From DATKJS01 sp964551995 (lineage in GTDB: Bacteria; Acidobacteriota; Aminicenantia; Aminicenantales; Saccharicenantaceae), in contig CAZKFD010000032.1 of NCBI GenBank assembly GCA_964551995.1, positions 248,001-312,000 of the forward strand: a stretch of DNA of 64,000 nt. The letters are read 5' to 3'. Positions within the stretch are counted from its first letter, which is position 1. Each line of letters starts with the position of its first letter. The translations under genes were made by a program, and so were the position numbers. The notes below the pieces were generated by a model that worked only from the letters and a program-made list of their open reading frames with translations, did no database searches and was not told the origin of the DNA. Shown one piece after another: positions 24,037 to 32,922 of this stretch.

Positions 24037-25737
24037 ATGACGCGCCGCACGGTGACCGTCCTCATTGCCGGCCTCGCTTTGACCGTCGCGGCCGCCCCGA
24101 AGCTGCCTCGGCTCTTTCTCACATCGGACCGGTGCGTCGCCTGCCACAATGGAATCGTGACCCCGTCGGGAGAGGACGTCTCGATCGGCACGGCCTGGGG
24201 CACGACCATGATGGCCAACTCCTCGCGCGACCCGTACTGGCAGGCCTCGATCCGGCGTGAAACCCTGGAGCACGCGCCGGCCGGAGCGGAGATTGAGAAC
24301 GAGTGCGCCGCCTGCCACATGCCCATGGCCCGCACCGACGCCGTGGCCCGGGGGATGATTGGCCGGGTCTTCGCCCATCTCCCCGTCTACCGGCTGAAGA
24401 CCGAGGCGGACGCGCTGGCGGCCGACGGCGTGTCCTGCTCCATGTGCCACCAAGTCCGCGCCGACAAGCTCGGCACGCGCGCGAGCTTCACGGCGGGCTT
24501 CGTCGTGGACACGACGACGGCGGCCGGGAAACGGCGCGAATTCGGGCCTTTCGACACGGACGAGGGCCGGGCGGGCCTCATGCTCTCTTCGACCGGGTTC
24601 CGCCCGGATAAGGCCGATCACGTCCGGAGCTCCGAGCTTTGCGCCACTTGCCACACCCTCTATACGCACGCGCTCGACGACAGGTCGGAAGTCGTCGGGA
24701 TGCTGCCCGAGCAGGTGCCCTACCTCGAATGGCGGCACAGCGCCTACTCGGACGACCGGTCGTGCCAGTCCTGCCACATGCCGGCCGTCGACGGCGAGAC
24801 TCCGATCACGGGGATCGTTGGCCGGCCCCGCGACGGCTTTGCGCGGCACGTTTTCGTCGGCGGGAATTTCCTCATCCAGCGGCTTCTCGGCCTGTATCGC
24901 GCCCCTCTCGGAGTGAACGCGCCCTCTCCAGACCTGGAAGGAGCGGCGCTCCGCACCGTCTCGCATCTCGAGGGCGAGGCGGCGGAGATCTCGTTCGGAA
25001 ACGCCGTGGTCTCCAACGACGTCCTCCTCATTGACGTCTCCGTGGCGAACCTGGCCGGCCACAAGCTGCCGACGGCCTACCCTTCGCGCCGGGCCTGGAT
25101 CCATTTCACGGTCCGCGACGGCTCCGGAAAGGTCGTCTTCGAGTCCGGGCGCCTGAACGCCGACGGCTCGATCGAGGGCAACGTCAACGACGCGGATGGC
25201 TCCCGTTTCGAACCGCATCACGCCGAGATCCGCCGGGCCGAGGACGTCCAGATCTACGAGGGGATCCTGGCGGACCCGAAGGAGCAGGTGACGACCGTGC
25301 TGCTGGCGGCCTCCCACTACGTCAAGGACAACCGGCTCCTGCCAGCCGGCTTCGACAAGGCCACGGCGGAGCCGGACATCGCCCCGAAGGGCGCGGCCGC
25401 GGGGGACGCGGATTTCACGGGGGGAAGCGACCGGGTCCGCTACGAAGTGAAGACCGGCGGCGCGGCCGGTCCTTTCGAAGTCCTGGCCGAACTCCTCTAC
25501 CAGCCCATCTCCTACCGCTGGGCGCACAACCTCGAGCTCCGGCCGTCGGCCGAAGGCGACCGCTTCCTGTCCTATTACAAGGCCATGCCCATCCGCTCCG
25601 CCGTCCTGTCGCGCGCCCGGACCGTCGTGGGGCAGGGCCGAGCCGGGTTTTCCCCGCGACGGCATTTTCCGCCTTCCGTTCCATCCGTTGTCCGTCCGGG
25701 CCCGGCCGGAGCAGGGGAGGACCGGGCTTGCGATTGA
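24037..25737 (+). CDS. Pentahaem c-type cytochrome, exported
   Basis: 566 residues. Signal peptide about 1-20. Five CxxCH motifs: CVACH, CAACH, CSMCH, CATCH and CQSCH within the first roughly 250 residues, several followed by Met (CHMP twice), as in cytochrome c554/c552-like multihaem proteins. The C-terminal half is a beta-rich domain with a conserved AGHKLPTAYPSRRAW segment seen in such proteins. The last 30 residues are Arg/Pro/Gly-rich and atypical, so the true end may be altered by a late frameshift. No catalytic Lys-haem (CxxCK) is seen, so nitrite reductase NrfA is unlikely. Confidence 0.87.
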   Translation: MTRRTVTVLIAGLALTVAAAPKLPRLFLTSDRCVACHNGIVTPSGEDVSIGTAWGTTMMANSSRDPYWQASIRRETLEHAPAGAEIENECAACHMPMARTDAVARGMIGRVFAHLPVYRLKTEADALAADGVSCSMCHQVRADKLGTRASFTAGFVVDTTTAAGKRREFGPFDTDEGRAGLMLSSTGFRPDKADHVRSSELCATCHTLYTHALDDRSEVVGMLPEQVPYLEWRHSAYSDDRSCQSCHMPAVDGETPITGIVGRPRDGFARHVFVGGNFLIQRLLGLYRAPLGVNAPSPDLEGAALRTVSHLEGEAAEISFGNAVVSNDVLLIDVSVANLAGHKLPTAYPSRRAWIHFTVRDGSGKVVFESGRLNADGSIEGNVNDADGSRFEPHHAEIRRAEDVQIYEGILADPKEQVTTVLLAASHYVKDNRLLPAGFDKATAEPDIAPKGAAAGDADFTGGSDRVRYEVKTGGAAGPFEVLAELLYQPISYRWAHNLELRPSAEGDRFLSYYKAMPIRSAVLSRARTVVGQGRAGFSPRRHFPPSVPSVVRPGPAGAGEDRACD

Positions 25738-25801
25738 CGCCTCGGATATGATAGAAACAGCTGGGCTTCCGGTGAATTCGCGGACGTCAGGAGAAATGCC
25801 G

Positions 25802-26284
25802 ATGACGACTCTATATAAGGCGTCGGCCGGCCTCGGTTTTAGCGTCATCCTCGCGGCCTCCTTCGCCGCCGCCCAGCCGACACGGCCCTGCTGTAAGTCC
25901 CCGGGGATCACACCCTCCGGCCCCCAGGCTCAGGCGCCCGAGTTCAAGGACCTCCCGTCGCCCGGGCAGAAGTGCTGGATCGGCGAAGTCAACTACTTCA
26001 TCTACGGGTTCGACAAGGCGCCCGGCATGGGGACCGCCGTCCTCAGGGTGAGCCTTTTCGGCAAGGACGGGAAGCGGGGTTCGGACCTCGATATCACGGG
26101 CCGGTCCGACATGCCGTCCATGCGGGGGGCCCATGATTCTGGAGAGGTGCCTCTCAAACTCGACGCCAAGGGGGACTATATCCTTCCGGTCGCGGTCGTC
26201 ATGCCAGGGGAATGGGAGGTCCGGCTGACGTTCTCCCGGACGAGAATCGTCGTTTTCCGGGGCCGTCTGACCTTCAACGTCTGA
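25802..26284 (+). CDS. Exported FixH/YtkA-like protein
   Basis: 160 residues. ATG 25802 has AGGAGA 7 nt before; an alternative ATG lies at 25796 with too short a spacer. A signal peptide (about 1-24, ending AAAQ) is followed by a CCKSPG segment and a single beta-sandwich domain (VLRVSLFGKDGK through MPGEWEVRLTFS) like YtkA/FixH domains, which occur in redox and metal-handling proteins of the envelope. It follows the pentahaem gene by 64 bp on the same strand, so it likely belongs to the same haem-protein cluster. Role uncertain. Confidence 0.7.
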   Translation: MTTLYKASAGLGFSVILAASFAAAQPTRPCCKSPGITPSGPQAQAPEFKDLPSPGQKCWIGEVNYFIYGFDKAPGMGTAVLRVSLFGKDGKRGSDLDITGRSDMPSMRGAHDSGEVPLKLDAKGDYILPVAVVMPGEWEVRLTFSRTRIVVFRGRLTFNV

Positions 26285-26328
26285 TCCTCCCGGTCTTTGC
26301 GTCCCCGCCGTCGGCGGCGAAAGTCTTC

Positions 26329-26357
26329 TTGACAGGGGGGGAGCGGGATTCTAAAAT
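26329..26357 (+). promoter_or_regulatory. Promoter of the acyl-CoA ligase gene
   Basis: Perfect TTGACA (26329-26334), 17-bp spacer, TAAAAT (26352-26357). Predicted start near 26364, 21 nt before the ATG at 26385. Confidence 0.85.
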
Positions 26358-26384
26358 CAGGGCGCTTTCCCGGTGGAGGGTGAT

Positions 26385-28190
26385 ATGGTCACGACCCTGG
26401 CGCAGATTCCGGCCAACACGATCCAGTCGTATCCCAAGGACGGGCTCCTGCTCGTCAAAAAGGAGGGGCGCTACACCCCGGTTTCCACGCGGGAGTTCGT
26501 CGACCGGATCCGGCGGCTGTGCCTGGGCCTGCAATCCATCGGTTTCCGGGCGGGGGACAAGCTCTGCCTCCTTTCCGAAAACCGGCCCGAATGGACGATG
26601 ACGGACTTCGCCGCCCTGTGCGCCGGCGGCCTGACCGTCCCGATCTACACGACCCTGGTGTCCGAGCAGGTCCGCTACATCATCGACGATTCCGACGCGG
26701 TGATCGTTGTCGTTTCGAACGCCGAGCAGTGGAAGAAGATCGAACCGCTGCGGGCCGGTCTGAACAAGGTCGCTCACTATGTCCTCGTCGACGGCCCGGC
26801 CCCCGCCGGGGCGATGTCCCTTGCCGATCTCGAGGAGAAGGGGAGAGCCCTCGACGCCGCGCACCCCGGCCTGTTCGACGAGCTCGTCGCCCGGGTCAAG
26901 CCCGGCGACCCGGCCTCCCTGATCTACACCTCGGGAACGACGGGCGTCCCGAAGGGCGTCATCCTTGCCCACGACAACTTCATGAGCAACATCAAAACGG
27001 TCCGCACGATCATCGAGTTCACGGAGAGAGACGTCTGCCTGTCGTTCCTCCCCCTCTCTCATGTCCTCGAGCGGATGGTTACCTTCACGTATATCTATGC
27101 CGGCTGCACGATCGCCTACGCCGAAAGCGTCGAGTCTGTCGCCCAGAACCTCCTCGAGGTCCGTCCCCATATCATGGTCAGCGTGCCGCGCGTCTTCGAG
27201 AAGATCTATACGAAGGTCATGGACCAGGTCCTCGTCAGCTCCGCCCTGCGGCGGAGGGTCTTTTTCTGGGCCGTCAAGGTCGGCCGGCGCTGCGGCGCGC
27301 GGAAACTGGCCGGCCGGCCGGTCCCGGCCGGGCTCCGGCTCCGGCGGGCGGTGGCGCAAAAGCTCGTCTTTTCGAAAATCATCTCCCGCACGGGCGGCCG
27401 GGTCCGGTTTTTCGTCTCGGGCGGCGCGCCCCTGTCCAAGGAGATCGCCGAGTTCTTCTACGCCATGGGGCTGGTCGTCCTCGAGGGATACGGGCTGACC
27501 GAGACCTCGCCCGTACTCTCCGTCAACACCTTCGAGGCCCTCAAGTTCGGGACCGTGGGCCGGCCCATCCCCGGGGTCGAGATCCGCATCGCCCCGGACG
27601 GCGAGATCCTGGCCCGCGGCCCGAACATCATGAAGGGCTACTACAAAAAGGAGGCCGAGACCCGCGAAGTCTTCGAGGACGGCTGGTTCCACACGGGCGA
27701 CATCGGTCACCTGGACGAAGACGGCTTCCTCGTGATCACGGACCGTAAAAAGGACCTCATCGTGACCTCGGGCGGGAAGAACGTCGCTCCCCAGCCCATC
27801 GAAAACCTGCTCAAGCTGAGCCCGTACATCGCCAACGCGGTCGTGGTCGGCGACCGGAAGCGCTTTGTCTCGGCCCTGGTCGTCCCCGAGTTCGAGAAGC
27901 TCGAGGCCTACGCCCGGTCGCGTCAGCTCGCCTTCCGGGACCGCGACGAGCTCGTCCGTGACGCCCGGATCGTCGACTTCATGAGGGAGGAGATCGAGAG
28001 GGTGACGCCTCTCCTCGCCTCCTACGAGCGGATCAAGAAGTTCGCCCTTCTCGGCCGCGACTTCGAGCTTGAAAAAGGGGAGATCACACCTTCGCTTAAG
28101 GTCCGCCGGGCCATCGTCGAAGGGAAATATCTGGACCTGATCGAGTCCATGTACGTCGAAGAGGCGGGGGACAGCCGGAACGGCGGGTGA
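26385..28190 (+). CDS. Long-chain fatty acid-CoA ligase (AMP-forming)
   Basis: 601 residues, ANL superfamily. The P-loop-like motif YTSGTTGVPKG (about 180-190), GYGLTETSPVLS, the GYYKKEAETR hinge region and the C-terminal Lys-bearing domain (DRKKDLIVTSGGKNVAPQPIEN) are present. It adenylates a fatty acid and passes it to CoA, FadD15/AcsL-like. ATG 26385 has GGAGGG 5 nt before; GTG 26373 is an alternative. Cytoplasmic or membrane-associated. Convergent with the zinc-ribbon gene, 15 bp between stops. Confidence 0.93.
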   Translation: MVTTLAQIPANTIQSYPKDGLLLVKKEGRYTPVSTREFVDRIRRLCLGLQSIGFRAGDKLCLLSENRPEWTMTDFAALCAGGLTVPIYTTLVSEQVRYIIDDSDAVIVVVSNAEQWKKIEPLRAGLNKVAHYVLVDGPAPAGAMSLADLEEKGRALDAAHPGLFDELVARVKPGDPASLIYTSGTTGVPKGVILAHDNFMSNIKTVRTIIEFTERDVCLSFLPLSHVLERMVTFTYIYAGCTIAYAESVESVAQNLLEVRPHIMVSVPRVFEKIYTKVMDQVLVSSALRRRVFFWAVKVGRRCGARKLAGRPVPAGLRLRRAVAQKLVFSKIISRTGGRVRFFVSGGAPLSKEIAEFFYAMGLVVLEGYGLTETSPVLSVNTFEALKFGTVGRPIPGVEIRIAPDGEILARGPNIMKGYYKKEAETREVFEDGWFHTGDIGHLDEDGFLVITDRKKDLIVTSGGKNVAPQPIENLLKLSPYIANAVVVGDRKRFVSALVVPEFEKLEAYARSRQLAFRDRDELVRDARIVDFMREEIERVTPLLASYERIKKFALLGRDFELEKGEITPSLKVRRAIVEGKYLDLIESMYVEEAGDSRNGG

Positions 28191-28205
28191 GGACCGCCGC
28201 CCCCC

Positions 28206-28934
28206 TCATTCGGTCTTGGGCGGTTCGGGCTTAGCCGGCCAGTAGAGGACCCGGCCGCAGTTCTCGCAGAGGATGATCTTGCTCTTGTCCCGGATCTCGT
28301 TCAGCATCTGGGGCCGGATGCGCATGTGGCACATGGCGCAGAAATCGCCCAGGACGGGGGAGAGGGCGATGCCGCCCTTCTTGAGCGAGATGGCCTCATA
28401 GAGCCTCATGACGTCGGGGGGGATCAGCGGCAGGATAACCTTTCTTTCCTCGGAGAGCTTGGCCCGCCTCTCCTCCATTTCCTTCGCCTTCTGCTCCAGG
28501 GCCCGCTTTTCCTTCAGATGGTTCTGCTCCTCCTGGCCCCGCTTAAGGGCCGCCACCCGGATCTCCTCCTCGATGTCGTCGGCGACGAGCATCTCGGCGA
28601 TGATCTCCTCCTCGATGTCGTCGACTTTGTGCTGGGACTCCTCGATCTCCCTGAGGAGCGACGTGTACTCCTTGTTGGTCTTGACGTCGTTCAGCTGGCG
28701 CTTGTATTTCGCGATCTGGCCCTTGATGTCCTTGACTTCGGCCTCGAGATCGCGCCGCTTCTTCTGGTTATGGGCCATCTTCTCCTTGGCCTCGGCGACG
28801 GCCTGGGAGCCGGCCTGGATCTTCCGGTCGATGTCCTGGGAGACGCGGGGGATGCCCTCGAGGATGGCCGTGAGGTTGTGAATCTCTGAATCCAGATGCT
28901 GGAGCTGGATGACTTGGTCGAAGTCGATATCCAC
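28206..28934 (-). CDS. Coiled-coil protein with C4-type zinc ribbon (COG1579/DUF164)
   Basis: 242 residues. A long coiled coil (about 10-165, heptads rich in E, K, L) ends in a zinc ribbon with two Cys pairs: CAMC (about 199-202) and CENC (about 224-227). This is the COG1579 family, widely conserved beside RNA-metabolism or Nif3-like genes; nucleic-acid binding is assumed but not proven. The tRNA-Met gene lies 30 bp upstream on the same strand, and the two probably share the promoter at 29047-29075. Confidence 0.9.
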   Translation of the reverse strand: MDIDFDQVIQLQHLDSEIHNLTAILEGIPRVSQDIDRKIQAGSQAVAEAKEKMAHNQKKRRDLEAEVKDIKGQIAKYKRQLNDVKTNKEYTSLLREIEESQHKVDDIEEEIIAEMLVADDIEEEIRVAALKRGQEEQNHLKEKRALEQKAKEMEERRAKLSEERKVILPLIPPDVMRLYEAISLKKGGIALSPVLGDFCAMCHMRIRPQMLNEIRDKSKIILCENCGRVLYWPAKPEPPKTE

Positions 28935-28964
28935 GATCTTTCTGCCCTCGGCCTCTCTGTCCGG

Positions 28965-29036
28965 TGGGCCTACCAGGATTCGAACCTGGGACCTGCCGGT
29001 TATGAGCCGGTGGCTCTACCACTGAGCTATAGGCCC
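28965..29036 (-). tRNA. tRNA-Met (anticodon CAT)
   Basis: 72 nt cloverleaf: acceptor GGGCCTA/TAGGCCC, D arm GCTC-AGTGGTA-GAGC, anticodon loop CTCATAA, T arm CCAGG-TTCGAAT-CCTGG, discriminator A. The 3' CCA is not encoded (ACC is followed by G). The top anticodon-stem pair is an A-C mismatch. With a CAT anticodon it may be elongator tRNA-Met or, if lysidine-modified, tRNA-Ile2; the lack of an initiator-type C1-A72 mismatch excludes tRNA-fMet. Confidence 0.95.
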
Positions 29037-29046
29037 TTAGCCACCC

Positions 29047-29075
29047 TTTATAACAAAATCCCGAACACGCGTCAA
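29047..29075 (-). promoter_or_regulatory. Promoter of tRNA-Met and the zinc-ribbon gene
   Basis: Minus-strand TTGACG (29075-29070), 17-bp spacer, TATAAA (29052-29047). Predicted start just before the tRNA 5' end. Confidence 0.8.
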
Positions 29076-29367
29076 TTCAGCGTATTGACTCGAGCAAAAT
29101 ATGACCGAACGGCAAGTTGTTGAATCATATAAATTGTTACCCAAACCCCCGGAAGGATCGGGTGACATGCTCAGCCTGGACATGCGATCGCGGGCAGGGT
29201 ATCCGAGAGGCGTTTTGGGGCGGCATCCGCGGGCCCGGAAGAGAGGGATTTTGGACGAATTCTGCCGGATGATGGGCACGGCCCGAAAGTCAGCCCGTTT
29301 TCATCTGTAGGAGGGAGCCTAAGGAGAAAAGGGCATACTCTGCGGGGCGGAACCAGCGCCCGCCCGC
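29076..29367. other. Intergenic stretch between rpoD and the tRNA promoter
   Basis: About 290 bp downstream of rpoD. A plus-strand open frame (29101-29310) has no family resemblance and no ribosome binding site. No clear terminator hairpin for rpoD was found. Nothing else is supported. Confidence 0.5.
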
Positions 29368-31002
29368 TCAATGGTTGTTCGTGAACGACCTGAGCTTCCG
29401 GCTGCGGCTTGGGTGCTTGAGCTTGCGCAGAGCTTTGGCCTCGATCTGGCGGATACGCTCGCGGGTGACCTTGAACTGCTGCCCGACTTCTTCCAGCGTA
29501 TGCTCGTTGCCGTCGCCGAGCCCGAACCGCATCTTGAGGACCTTGCCCTCACGTTCGGTCAGGGACTTCAGCGCCTCCTCGATCTGCTCCTTGAGGTTGA
29601 TGTGGATGACGGTGTCGGGCGGAGAGGGGATGTGCTTGTCCTCGATGAAATCGCCGAGGTGGCTGTCCTCCTCCTCCCCGATCGGAGTCTCGAGGGAGAT
29701 CGGCTCTTGGGCGATTTTGATGATCTTGCGGACCTTGTTCACCGGCATGTCCATCTTCTTGGCGATCTCCTCGGAGGACGGCTCGCGGCCGATTTCCTGG
29801 ACGAGGGATCGCGATACGCGGATGAGCTTGTTGATCGTCTCGATCATGTGGACGGGGATGCGGATCGTCCGGGCCTGGTCGGCGATGGCCCGGGTGATGG
29901 CCTGCCGGATCCACCATGTGGCGTAGGTCGAGAACTTGTAGCCCCTCCGGTACTCGAACTTCTCGACGGCCTTCATCAGGCCCATGTTTCCTTCCTGGAT
30001 GAGGTCGAGGAACTGAAGCCCCCGGTTGCTGTATTTCTTGGCGATGGAAACGACGAGCCTCAGGTTGGCGGCCACGAGCTCCTTTTTGGCCTGGTCGCTG
30101 ATCTTCCGGCCGGCGGTGATGGCCCGGACGGCTTTGCGTAAAGCCTCCGGGTCGAGGCCGATCTCGACCGTCTGCTTCCGGAGGTCGCGGTTGACCCCCC
30201 GGAGCTTCTGCTTGAGGACGGGGTGCTCCTTCCGCTTCTTCGAAAGCGACAGGGCCAGCTCGTCCTTCGTGTCCTCGAGGTCGTTGATGGTCCTCAGCCG
30301 CTCGCGGAGCTCGTTGATGATCTGCTCCCGGCGCGATGGACGGATGTTGAGTTCCCGGATGAGACGGCTGATCATGACCGTGATCCGTCCCCTGGTGAGG
30401 CGGCTTTTCCTCCCCGTCTTCTTCGTCTGGACCCGGTCGAGCTTCTGGCTGAACTCCCGGATCTTCTTGATCTTGGAGAGGATTTCCTTCTTTTTCTCCT
30501 CGAGCTTCCCCTCGGCGATGTCGTCCTCGCTGAGGTCGAACATCTCCTGGATGGTGAAGGGATTCTCCTTGATGCGCGACTCCAGGGCCAGGACCTCGTT
30601 GAGCACGAGCCGCGTCTTGGAGAGAGCCTTGATGATGCTCTTCTCGCCGCGCTCGATCTCCCGGGCGATGGCGATCTCGCCCTCCCGGGTCAACAGGGAG
30701 ATGTTGCCCATCTCCCGGAGGTAGAGCTTGACGGGGTCCGTCGTCCGCTCGAGGCCGTGCGTGGAGACGAGGTCGCTCTTGCGCCTCCGGGGAATCATCT
30801 CCTTCTGCTGGGCATCGAGGATCTTGATGCCATAGTTGTCCATCGAGGACAGGAAGTCGTCGAAGTCCTCCTCGGAGTCCAGGTCCTCGGTGAACGTCTT
30901 GTCGATTTCCTCGAAGAGCAGATAGCCCTGCTTCCGGCCCTTGGAGATGAGCTGGGAGATCTCGTCCTTGTGAAACTTACTGTCGGGAGACACGCCGCGC
31001 AC
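29368..31002 (-). CDS. rpoD: RNA polymerase primary sigma factor RpoD
   Basis: 544 residues. Region 1.1-like N-terminus (EISQLISKGRKQGYLLFEEI), region 1.2 (DPVKLYLREMG), a basic spacer, region 2 with FLDLIQEGNMGLMKAV and YATWWIRQAITRAI, region 3, and region 4.2 with the helix-turn-helix LEEVGQQFKVTRERIRQIEA. This is a group 1 sigma factor and it matches the TTGACA/TATAAT-like promoters seen all over the window. The start is GTG at 31002; a second GTG three codons later (30993) has a better-placed GAGG and could be used instead. It follows dnaG by 53 bp. Confidence 0.97.
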   Translation of the reverse strand: MRGVSPDSKFHKDEISQLISKGRKQGYLLFEEIDKTFTEDLDSEEDFDDFLSSMDNYGIKILDAQQKEMIPRRRKSDLVSTHGLERTTDPVKLYLREMGNISLLTREGEIAIAREIERGEKSIIKALSKTRLVLNEVLALESRIKENPFTIQEMFDLSEDDIAEGKLEEKKKEILSKIKKIREFSQKLDRVQTKKTGRKSRLTRGRITVMISRLIRELNIRPSRREQIINELRERLRTINDLEDTKDELALSLSKKRKEHPVLKQKLRGVNRDLRKQTVEIGLDPEALRKAVRAITAGRKISDQAKKELVAANLRLVVSIAKKYSNRGLQFLDLIQEGNMGLMKAVEKFEYRRGYKFSTYATWWIRQAITRAIADQARTIRIPVHMIETINKLIRVSRSLVQEIGREPSSEEIAKKMDMPVNKVRKIIKIAQEPISLETPIGEEEDSHLGDFIEDKHIPSPPDTVIHINLKEQIEEALKSLTEREGKVLKMRFGLGDGNEHTLEEVGQQFKVTRERIRQIEAKALRKLKHPSRSRKLRSFTNNH

Positions 31003-31055
31003 CTCTTCCCTTGGGGGATCCGATATGAAAAACTCTCGCCATGATCATTCCGTTC

Positions 31056-32789
31056 CTATGACAGCGACAGGATCTGCCGGGTGATGTCCTGCTTCTGGTA
31101 GAGCAGCGTCAGGACCTCCTCTTTCTCGCCGCGCTTTTCCGAGCGGGCGATCTGCTGCTGGATCTCTTTCAGCCGGTTCTGCAGGTAGAGCTTTCGGATC
31201 GATTTCAGGCAGTCCTGGGCCTCCGCGACCGACGCGGTACACGTCGGGCCCCGCTCGAACAGCGCGGCCGAGAGCTGCGTCAGGAGGGCCGGCGGCACCT
31301 TGTCCTTGAGGCCGTGGATCGTCCACTCGCGGTCGCTCTTGAAGCATTCGAGGATGTAGCGAAACGCGGGCTCACCGAGCAGGCCATTGAAGATCTCCTC
31401 CTCGGCGTCGGCGAAGATGTAGGGAGCGACCGTCCTGTCCGCCATCAAGATCTGGAACAGGCGCTTCTCGGCCGGGCAGATCAGGCCCGCCTCCGGGGCG
31501 GCGCCGGGCTCCGGCCGTCCGCCCTCGACAAGGCCCCGCAGGATCCCCTCGCCGACCCCAAGGTAATGGCTCGCCTCCGCGAGGTACTCGCTGCGGGCGA
31601 CGGCGTCGGGGACCTTCTCGATCTCCCTGACGACCGCCCGGGCGACGCGGCCCTTCTCCTCCGGGATGTTCATCCGGGCCTCCCGGCCCATGGCGTCGAT
31701 CATGAACTTGAGGCCGGGAACAGCCTTCTTTTGCAGGGCCAGGTACTTCTCGGGTCCGTACTTCCTCACGAAGGCGTCGGGGTCGAGGCCCTCCGGCAGG
31801 GTCAGGACCTCGGCGTTGAGCCCCTTTTCCAGGCAGAGGGGGACGGCGCGGGCCGCGGCCGCGAGGCCGGCGCTGTCGCCGTCGTAGTTGATCACGACAC
31901 GAGGGGCGAACCGCATGGCCTGCGCGACCTGGCTGGGCGTCAGCGCCGTCCCGAGCGAGGCGGCCACGTTTCCGACGCCCGCCTGGTAAAGGGCGGAAAA
32001 ATCCATATATCCCTCGACCAGGACCAGGACCCCCTGGTCCCGGATCGCATCCTTGCTGAAATTCAGGCCGTAGAGCAGTTTGCCCTTGGAATAAAGGGGC
32101 GTGTCCGGGGAGTTCAGGTACTTGGGCTCGGCGTCGACGACCGTCCGGCCGCCGAAGGCCACGAGCTTCCCCGTGAGGCTGAAGATCGGGAAGATGATCC
32201 GGCCGCGGAAGCGGTCGTAATACTCGCCCTTCTTTTTCCCCGGGAGGACCAGCCCGGCCTTTTCGATGACCGAGACGGGGGTGCCCTTGTCCTGGAAGAA
32301 CCCGAGAAGTGCGTTCCAGGAGTTGAGGGCGTAGCCGATCTTGAGCTTCTGGACGGTATCCTCGGTCAAACCCCGCTTCTTCAGGTACTCGGCCGCCTTT
32401 TCCCCTTCCCGGGTGTGGAAGAGGTTCTTGCGGAAATACCCGAGTGCCAGCTCGTTGGCTTTGAAGAGCTTGTCCTCGAGCTTGATGGCCTCGGGGCTGA
32501 CCCTCTGCTCGCGGGGCATGGGGATGTGGTACCTTTCGGCGAGGTATCGCAGGGCCTCGGGGAAATTGAGGTTTTCCTTTTCCATGACCAGGGAGAAGAT
32601 GTCCCCGCCGGCCCCGCAGCCGAAGCAGTGGTAGAGCTGCTTGTCCTCGTCGAGCGTGAACGACGGGGTCTTTTCGGTGTGAAACGGGCAGAGCCCGACC
32701 CATTTCCGGCCCCGCCTCTTGAGGGTCGTATACTGGGAGGCGATCTCGACGATGGAGGAAGCCTGCCTTACCTGGTCAATGATCTCCAT
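31056..32789 (-). CDS. dnaG: DNA primase DnaG
   Basis: 577 residues. N-terminal CHC2 zinc finger (C34, H37, C55, C58 in CPFH...CFGC), a TOPRIM domain with LVEGYMDF and NYDGDSAG, and a C-terminal helicase-binding region. It makes RNA primers at the replication fork. An in-frame TTG at 32816 lies upstream of the predicted transcription start (about 32813), so the ATG at 32789 (MEIIDQVRQA) is chosen. With rpoD behind it this is the classical dnaG-rpoD order without rpsU. Confidence 0.97.
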   Translation of the reverse strand: MEIIDQVRQASSIVEIASQYTTLKRRGRKWVGLCPFHTEKTPSFTLDEDKQLYHCFGCGAGGDIFSLVMEKENLNFPEALRYLAERYHIPMPREQRVSPEAIKLEDKLFKANELALGYFRKNLFHTREGEKAAEYLKKRGLTEDTVQKLKIGYALNSWNALLGFFQDKGTPVSVIEKAGLVLPGKKKGEYYDRFRGRIIFPIFSLTGKLVAFGGRTVVDAEPKYLNSPDTPLYSKGKLLYGLNFSKDAIRDQGVLVLVEGYMDFSALYQAGVGNVAASLGTALTPSQVAQAMRFAPRVVINYDGDSAGLAAAARAVPLCLEKGLNAEVLTLPEGLDPDAFVRKYGPEKYLALQKKAVPGLKFMIDAMGREARMNIPEEKGRVARAVVREIEKVPDAVARSEYLAEASHYLGVGEGILRGLVEGGRPEPGAAPEAGLICPAEKRLFQILMADRTVAPYIFADAEEEIFNGLLGEPAFRYILECFKSDREWTIHGLKDKVPPALLTQLSAALFERGPTCTASVAEAQDCLKSIRKLYLQNRLKEIQQQIARSEKRGEKEEVLTLLYQKQDITRQILSLS

Positions 32790-32819
32790 ATAGCCTTGAT
32801 AATCGGGGGATTCCAATAG

Positions 32820-32848
32820 AATATAGGGACGCCGAGCCCTCTTGTCAA
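32820..32848 (-). promoter_or_regulatory. dnaG-rpoD promoter
   Basis: Minus-strand TTGACA (32848-32843), 17-bp spacer, TATATT (32825-32820). One of the best promoter matches in the window. Predicted start near 32813. Confidence 0.88.
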
Positions 32849-32905
32849 GCCGCTTCCCGGTCCGCCGTGCGTCTTTTTGCCCGGATCGGGTATTACGGCC
32901 TAAGT

Positions 32906-32922
32906 TGAGCGCTTCGCGCTCA
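32906..32922 (-). terminator. Hairpin at the larB stop codon
   Basis: TGAGCGC-TTC-GCGCTCA; on the minus strand the stop codon TGA is the first base triplet of the stem. No U-tract follows, so termination is only possible. Confidence 0.35.

Noticed and set aside
24037..25737. NrfA-type nitrite reductase
   Set aside because: Five haem motifs are all CxxCH; there is no CxxCK and the C-terminal half is a beta-rich domain.
32790..32816. TTG start of dnaG at 32816
   Set aside because: It lies at or before the predicted transcription start, and the homologous N-terminus begins at ATG 32789.
31314..32819. 501-codon plus-strand open frame opposite dnaG
   Set aside because: Antisense shadow of dnaG without any recognisable motif.
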